Shown: positions 59,225 through 64,000 of the stretch, piece by piece
Layout: every line of letters starts with the position of its first letter
How positions within the stretch are numbered: position 1 is the first letter of the stretch
Source: Anthopleura xanthogrammica
Lineage: Eukaryota; Cnidaria; Anthozoa; Actiniaria; Actiniidae
Direction: 5' to 3'
Length of the DNA: 64,000 bases
NCBI GenBank assembly: GCA_964019055.1
Contig: OZ025212.1
Span: forward strand, 1,316,157-1,380,156
Position numbers and translations under genes: made by a program
Notes under the pieces: model-generated
What the model was told of the DNA's origin: nothing
What the model saw: the letters and a program-made list of their open reading frames with translations, nothing else
Database searches by the model: none

Positions 59225-62200
59225 TAATATTTTTTCTCGAACCCTCTTGTTAAAAGTTACCGGGACTGCCACTCGATCAAACTCAAATCAGTTATAGGAT
59301 TGTTCTGGTAATTTCCCTGCTAAAAGTCAACAGTCATTCTTAATACATGTTCATCTAAATAAGATGTGTCTGGCTATTCTCGGAAATTATGTTGTTACCG
59401 TAGTCATCGGTATCAATTTACAGAGAACCGTATATGTTTACAGTCTTGATATTTGATAGCAGTTTAAAGAAGAAAAACATTTTCTTTTTCTTCCCCATAT
59501 GGAGTTTACAGGTTTGAAATTGTGTTTCAAAGTTAATATGAGTTGTAAGAATTTTTAAATAAAGTTTCGGTTGAAGGCGAAAGGAAGAAGAAACAAAATA
59601 TACATGATATTGATTTCGAATTATTCAAATGTATTTAAACATCTCAAAAGTTTAAAAAAGTTTTTTAAACAATCGTTTAGAATGTTGAAACCATATCAGT
59701 AAGGGTATATTTTCCCCCGTCCTGTATAAAATGATTTGTTTTGGCTTGTTGAAGCTTTTTGCATCGTAATTATTGCCTAAAGCAGTCATGCTTCAGACAA
59801 TACACCCACTCAAATCACCTATATCAGCAATAGCATTTCTTGGAATCATTCAAAAGCGTCCAGGTCAGCTCATGGCACGGCCGTTATGAATGAACCACTA
59901 ATAATATGAAAATACTGAAAATGTCTTGGAAGTCGCTGGTTTTAGCCGTGATGCTGGTGACATTGTGTTCAACAGGTAACATTATAACAATTAATGAAAT
60001 TAATCCTTTAAATATTATGATTATTGATTCCTAAACTATTATAAAAAATCCTTTGACTCATATCTGATAGTTTTAAAAGTTTTGAAATTCTAGAGGATTC
60101 GAATTTCTTTCTACTGATTTTATTCTCTATTTTAGACACTGACTTACTCTAAGCACAGTGATATGATTTTATGAGTATAACATTTGAAATTTTCGTCGGT
60201 CTTTGCATTATTTAGACGTATTTACAGTAGCTTCAAACTTCGAAATACTTGCTTGAAATATTTTCGTGTAGGTTAATTCTATTCACCTGTTTGACCACCT
60301 ACCAAGTTAACACGAATATTTACATCATTCGTAGCTCTAAGTTTAAATTAAGATTTCCTGGGTGATGGCGGCTTGCAGTGAAGTATGCACTTTAGTCAAA
60401 GATTTTAAATATCATGTTTTTCTGAAATATCGCCTGTTTTATAGCTCAGCCCAAATGTGTAATAAATATCTTATTTATATTTAATAACTCCTATAGGTTT
60501 TTTTTGTGGTATTTTTCGAAAAAAAAAAAACATTCAACAAACAAAGCAAGTAGCTTAAGGTAACAGGATATGATTTGGACCCCTATACGCGCTACCTCAA
60601 ATTTCGCACGGACTTTACAATATTTTGCCATAAAAGTATACGTTTTCTGAAAGCTAAATAAATGTAGTTTTCGAATATCTATTTATAAATTCTACCTCAC
60701 TTCATTCGACGATGAGCTTCAAAACGGTGTCTCAGATTATTGATATTGTTTTTAGATCGTGCGCAATGATACGCGTTAAATCTGGAAGTTTGAAATTTCG
60801 GTGGTTATGATTGCAAAATAGACAATATCTTTTGAATGAAAAAACATTTAATAAAACTGAGACACAGGTTTTTAGATCGTATTGTCATTTATCATAATCC
60901 AAGTTTCAGTTCGATCCAATGTAATACGAAAGAGCTACAATGTTTTTAAAACAAATGATTTACTCCATGGAAGTCGAATAAATTGAAAAAGTTTATTTGC
61001 GGTTTATTAGAAGTGTATATAAGCTTTTTTAATAAATCATACGATGCTTTATTTTCCGCGTTTGACATCAAATTTTTTCTTTTCAATTTCATAAAAAAAG
61101 GAAAAATTCAAAAGAATAAATTTGACGTCAAACGCGGAAAATAAAGCATTGTGGGATTTATTAAGGTGTTTCCTTCCTGTTTCAAACAAGCGTACCGAAC
61201 ATCTTTGAACGGCCGTTAAACTAACTTTCTTTAGTTCGATTATTTTGAAATTCACAGAAAATATTTCACTTAGATTGAAGTTTATAAAAATGTAAAATTT
61301 AAAGAAATTAACTTTAAGATAGCGGCGATAAACAAGAATCGTTGATTTCCACTAAACCTAAATTCTGAGTGATTACGAAATAACTAACCAATCAGATAAC
61401 ACCTAAAAACAATGACATACATTCCAACAAACACTGTCTGGGCCAATCAGCTTTAAGAATTCGCTACTGGTATTTTTACAAAGTTTTGGTCTAGAATTTA
61501 CTATATTATCGTTTGAAATTTGGGCCATTCTTCGAAGACAGGAGGACAGAAAATATTTCCTATATCAACTTGGGATAAGTAAACCTTTCATAACTGCGTT
61601 TTCAACAGAAATGACACTCAATTTCGATGAGGTTTCGTGTTCTGCTGTTCGTGTTTACCTAATTAATGCTAAATGGCCGTGAGAACGTGATGATCTGATT
61701 GGCTAATACGATTATCAGTTCAATCTCTGTCTAGTGATCCTCACTGTTATTAGCACGCTCCGTCGAGTTTCAATTGCATTTGATTTTAGGTGAATTTATT
61801 ATTACTGGGTTACCTGTGGTAAACCAGTCATAAAATACCTTCGTTTTTTTTTCTTTCTGATTCCTTCGCGACAAAATGGCAAAGTTGCGCAATACTACCC
61901 AGAGGGTCATTGCGGCCTTACCCAACAGTCCTTAGTGGGCATCTGATACAGGGTTCCTGTCTATAGTCCAACAATTAGCATGTGCCAACTGTCAATCAAT
62001 GTCACTACGTTGCCAACTAATTAAGAGAGGGCGGAGCTAGCGTATCACGTGACATAAATTAATGTCTACGCATGCTCTATTTCGTTGACTGCTGTAATTA
62101 AAGAGTGAGCCGAGTCAGAAATTTTAATTTATTCGTAAACAAGGATAATTCTAATCTTAAGAATTTGCATTGCTCACGGCAACTCCGCTAACTTTGATTA

Positions 62201-64000
62201 ACTACTCGTGCTTTGACTCAGCTATCTAAAGCAGTATTATCTGTAGTACCAGTACAAAAGGTAAAAGCTAGCCGTGGCCGATATTTAATTCTTGTATTAA
62301 AGAATTTCTACGCGCTCCAAGCTAACTCAAACCGATGGGACGTCCTGACTTCATTCGAGTTTTACCGACCCGATTCTCGGATGCTATATTTAATGGTTGA
62401 CTCAACAAGACTACTACAAATAAACATGAGGTACAACGAAGTTTATTTGGGCTTTCATTTTGATATTAAGAACTGAAGAGTAATGAGAAATATTGTTAAA
62501 TCGAACGCATGGATTTTGACTCTCAGATCGATCTCTTATATAAAAGTCATTCAACTCGCGACTCACTCGTTAAACATTTACGAACTGTCGATTGATTTAC
62601 AAATATATACGAAAATAGAAAATTGTAAGATGTAAAGCAATTCTGAGGGTAGTTTTGAGCAATTATTTGCTCGTCTTACCGTTCTAAACGAAGGATTCAT
62701 GTGGTAAACAAATAATGCTGACCTCAAGCAAACATGTCTCCGTCAGCTCGCTTTGCCGACTTTCCGTCTGCGACTTAATTACGTATGATAAAACTCGGAC
62801 TGGAATCGGAATTAAGGATATGGAAGTTGGACTTCACCAAAATGGGTATTTTCGATGATTTAGTTTTTGATTTAACTTTTTTTTCCAAAATGGCTTTCAC
62901 TGTACATTTATAGTAGGCAGTCTCTCACTGTCTTTTGAAAAACGACGAAAAAAGAAAACGAGGGCCTCGACAGTACGATACATCAGAAACATTAAAAACC
63001 AAATTACAGTCAGCTTATTTTATAATTGATCACTCTTTTTCCACAAAGGGTGGGTCAAGGGCACCCTAGGACCCCTCCCCCTGCCCCTGTCCCTGGTCTC
63101 ACCCGGTCCAGGTAACCCAGTCTACCCTGCCCGCAGGGTCTTGTTTAATTTGATCATCATAAACTGTTTATAGATGCAGCTTCGAAAGTTTATCATATGT
63201 GAGTAGAGTATGTTAGGTTGCTCACTTTATCCGAGAGCTTTTCTCCGGATCTCCGGTTTTCCTTCCTCCCCAAAACCTAACACTCAATCCTAGAGGATGT
63301 TTCTGGGAATCGATAAAATTTGAAATTTTGAAAAGTTTATGCATATGTATATTCTTGATATGATAAATCAGTATTTTCTTACAACAGGTTCAGTGTCTTC
63401 CACCAATGTCACAACCACGGTGCAACCAACCACAAACGTTTCCAGTAAGTATAGTATTGACACTGTGTAAGCCGTTTCCATATCGAGCAAGGGATTGAGT
63501 ACAAGCGTGCTCCCAGAAAATACAACCCCATTTCATGGAAGCCGAGTAGCGTAAGAAAAGCTTGTTGACCAAGTGTTAGAACGTTTCCCTAAATAGAAAC
63601 AATTCTATGTTGCTCGATATGGAAACAGCTAATAATTAAGAAATATTTTAATATAATTGCCGTAGTGCAGGTGCAAACTGAAAGTAGCATAGTGCCAACA
63701 GCAGGAACGTTCATGTTTACAATTTTTTATTTCAAACGTAAATATTCGTAAAGTTAGAAGATTTGCGCACTATTTAAAAAAAATACATAATTTAAAAAAG
63801 ATTTCGCGTAATTTATAAAGCATCCGTAATTCACGGTAAATACTGTATCAGTAAAACGAAGTCAATTAGAAAGAAAATTAAACTCAAACAATATAAGCAA
63901 AGAAGGTTAAGCTGAAAATAAAACGAAAAAAAACATCAAAAACACAAGATTTCTGAGATAAAATGATCACTGAATGTCAAGTTCAAGTGTTGGGTGAAAC
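59225..64000 (+). CDS. mucin-like gene 3, 5' part (exons 1-2), continues outside
   Basis: Third paralog. Exon 1 59906-59975 codes the same signal peptide as gene 1. Exon 2 63388-63444 (phase 1-1, after ACAACAG) codes a short [18 protein letters not shown], with no tandem mucin repeat. Intron 1 lacks the Polinton-like element but has its own insertions. The promoter-proximal homology begins near 59225; coding starts at 59906. Confidence 0.7.
59725..59732 (+). promoter_or_regulatory. TATA box of mucin-like gene 3
   Basis: TATAAAAT conserved with genes 1 and 2 although the surrounding sequence has diverged. Confidence 0.55.
59788..59908 (+). promoter_or_regulatory. two chained upstream ORFs of gene 3
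   Basis: 33 codons (59788-59889) then 7 codons, overlapping as ATGA with each other and with the main ATG at 59906. The first frame has a 6-bp insertion relative to genes 1 and 2 that keeps it open. Confidence 0.4.
59976..61032. other. intron 1 of gene 3, first part
   Basis: Matches intron 1 of genes 1 and 2 up to about 60550, then unique AT-rich sequence. No gene recognised. Confidence 0.45.
61033..61164. mobile_element. 132-bp palindromic MITE in intron 1 of gene 3
   Basis: AATAAATC...GCTTTATTTTCCGCGTTTGA and the inverted copy ending GGGATTTATT, with paired GACATCAAAT/ATTTGACGTC. Non-coding. Confidence 0.7.
61804..63121. mobile_element. 1.3-kb element with ACTGGGTTACCTG inverted ends, intron 1 of gene 3
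   Basis: Begins ACTGGGTTACCTG and ends with its exact inverse. The left end also forms a hairpin with ACCAGT nearby. No clear target duplication. It resembles the opening of the unit 2 insertion at 27488. The short frame near 62213-62476 has no recognised domain. Confidence 0.5.
63225..63330 (+). repeat. SINE-like tail fragment
   Basis: Shares CCGGTTTTCCTTCCTCC and TCCTAGAGGATGTTTCTGG with the SINE-like repeat in intron 7 of genes 1 and 2. Only the 3' part is present. Confidence 0.4.
63445..64000. other. intron 2 of gene 3 (partial)
   Basis: Contains an inverted pair around TTTCCATATCGAGCAA/TTGCTCGATATGGAAA (63476-63628), probably another MITE, then AT-rich sequence to the window end. No gene seen. 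Confidence 0.45.

Noticed and set aside
62213..62476. 87-codon frame in intron 1 of gene 3
   Set aside because: Starts at TTG, no recognised domain, inside a probable mobile element; not enough support to call a gene.

Overview
The window is animal nuclear DNA, most likely from a cnidarian and probably a stony coral. It has short exons with GT-AG introns, AT-rich introns crowded with miniature inverted-repeat elements, and a multi-exon gene with the architecture signal peptide - Thr/Pro repeat - NIDO - AMOP - VWD - EGF - calcium-binding EGFs - SEA-like - transmembrane. That is the order of the MUC4-like family, which corals also use as 'mucin-like' secreted or skeletal-matrix proteins. The species assignment is inference.

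The window is a tandem segmental array of three paralogous units. Unit 1 (about 1-26551) and unit 2 (about 26552-59220) each begin with a 12-bp minisatellite and are nearly identical through exons and introns. Unit 3 (about 59225 to the window end) is more diverged and cut off after exon 2. Gene 2 can be followed through 22 exons with consistent splice phases to a predicted 1425-residue type I membrane protein (31738-54362). Gene 1 (3090-22871) has the same exons, but the splice acceptor and first bases of exon 21 (SEA-like/transmembrane) are deleted. Gene 3 shows exons 1 and 2. All three share a TATA box and a chain of two upstream ORFs that overlap each other and the main start codon as ATGA.

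Intron 1 of genes 1 and 2 holds a 5.6-5.7 kb mobile element (4202-9795 and 32895-38598), inserted before the duplication. It has 5'-AG...CT-3' ends, a 6-bp target duplication (CTCGCC), terminal inverted repeats of about 1.2 kb and an A32/FtsK-HerA-type packaging ATPase, all Polinton/Maverick (adintovirus-like) hallmarks. It has no polymerase, integrase or capsid gene. Each arm carries four tRNA genes: Asp(GTC), intron-containing Tyr(GTA), Trp(CCA), and a Trp-like tRNA with anticodon CTA, which would read UAG. That makes 16 tRNA loci in the window. The inside is ATPase leftward, a central GC-rich tandem repeat, then a 106-residue basic protein and a 299-residue acidic zinc-ribbon protein rightward. 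The two outer genes end inside the arms, so their products share the same C-terminal tail. Both copies are damaged, in different ways.

Comparing units gives clean empty sites for many insertions: a DIRS-like retrotransposon fragment (unit 2), a TTAA-flanked piggyBac-type MITE (unit 1), TA-flanked MITEs, a 1.3-kb foldback element (unit 2), and a tetranucleotide array that is about 145 bp in unit 1 and about 1.28 kb in unit 2. Outside the paralogous genes and these elements I see no other convincing protein-coding gene.
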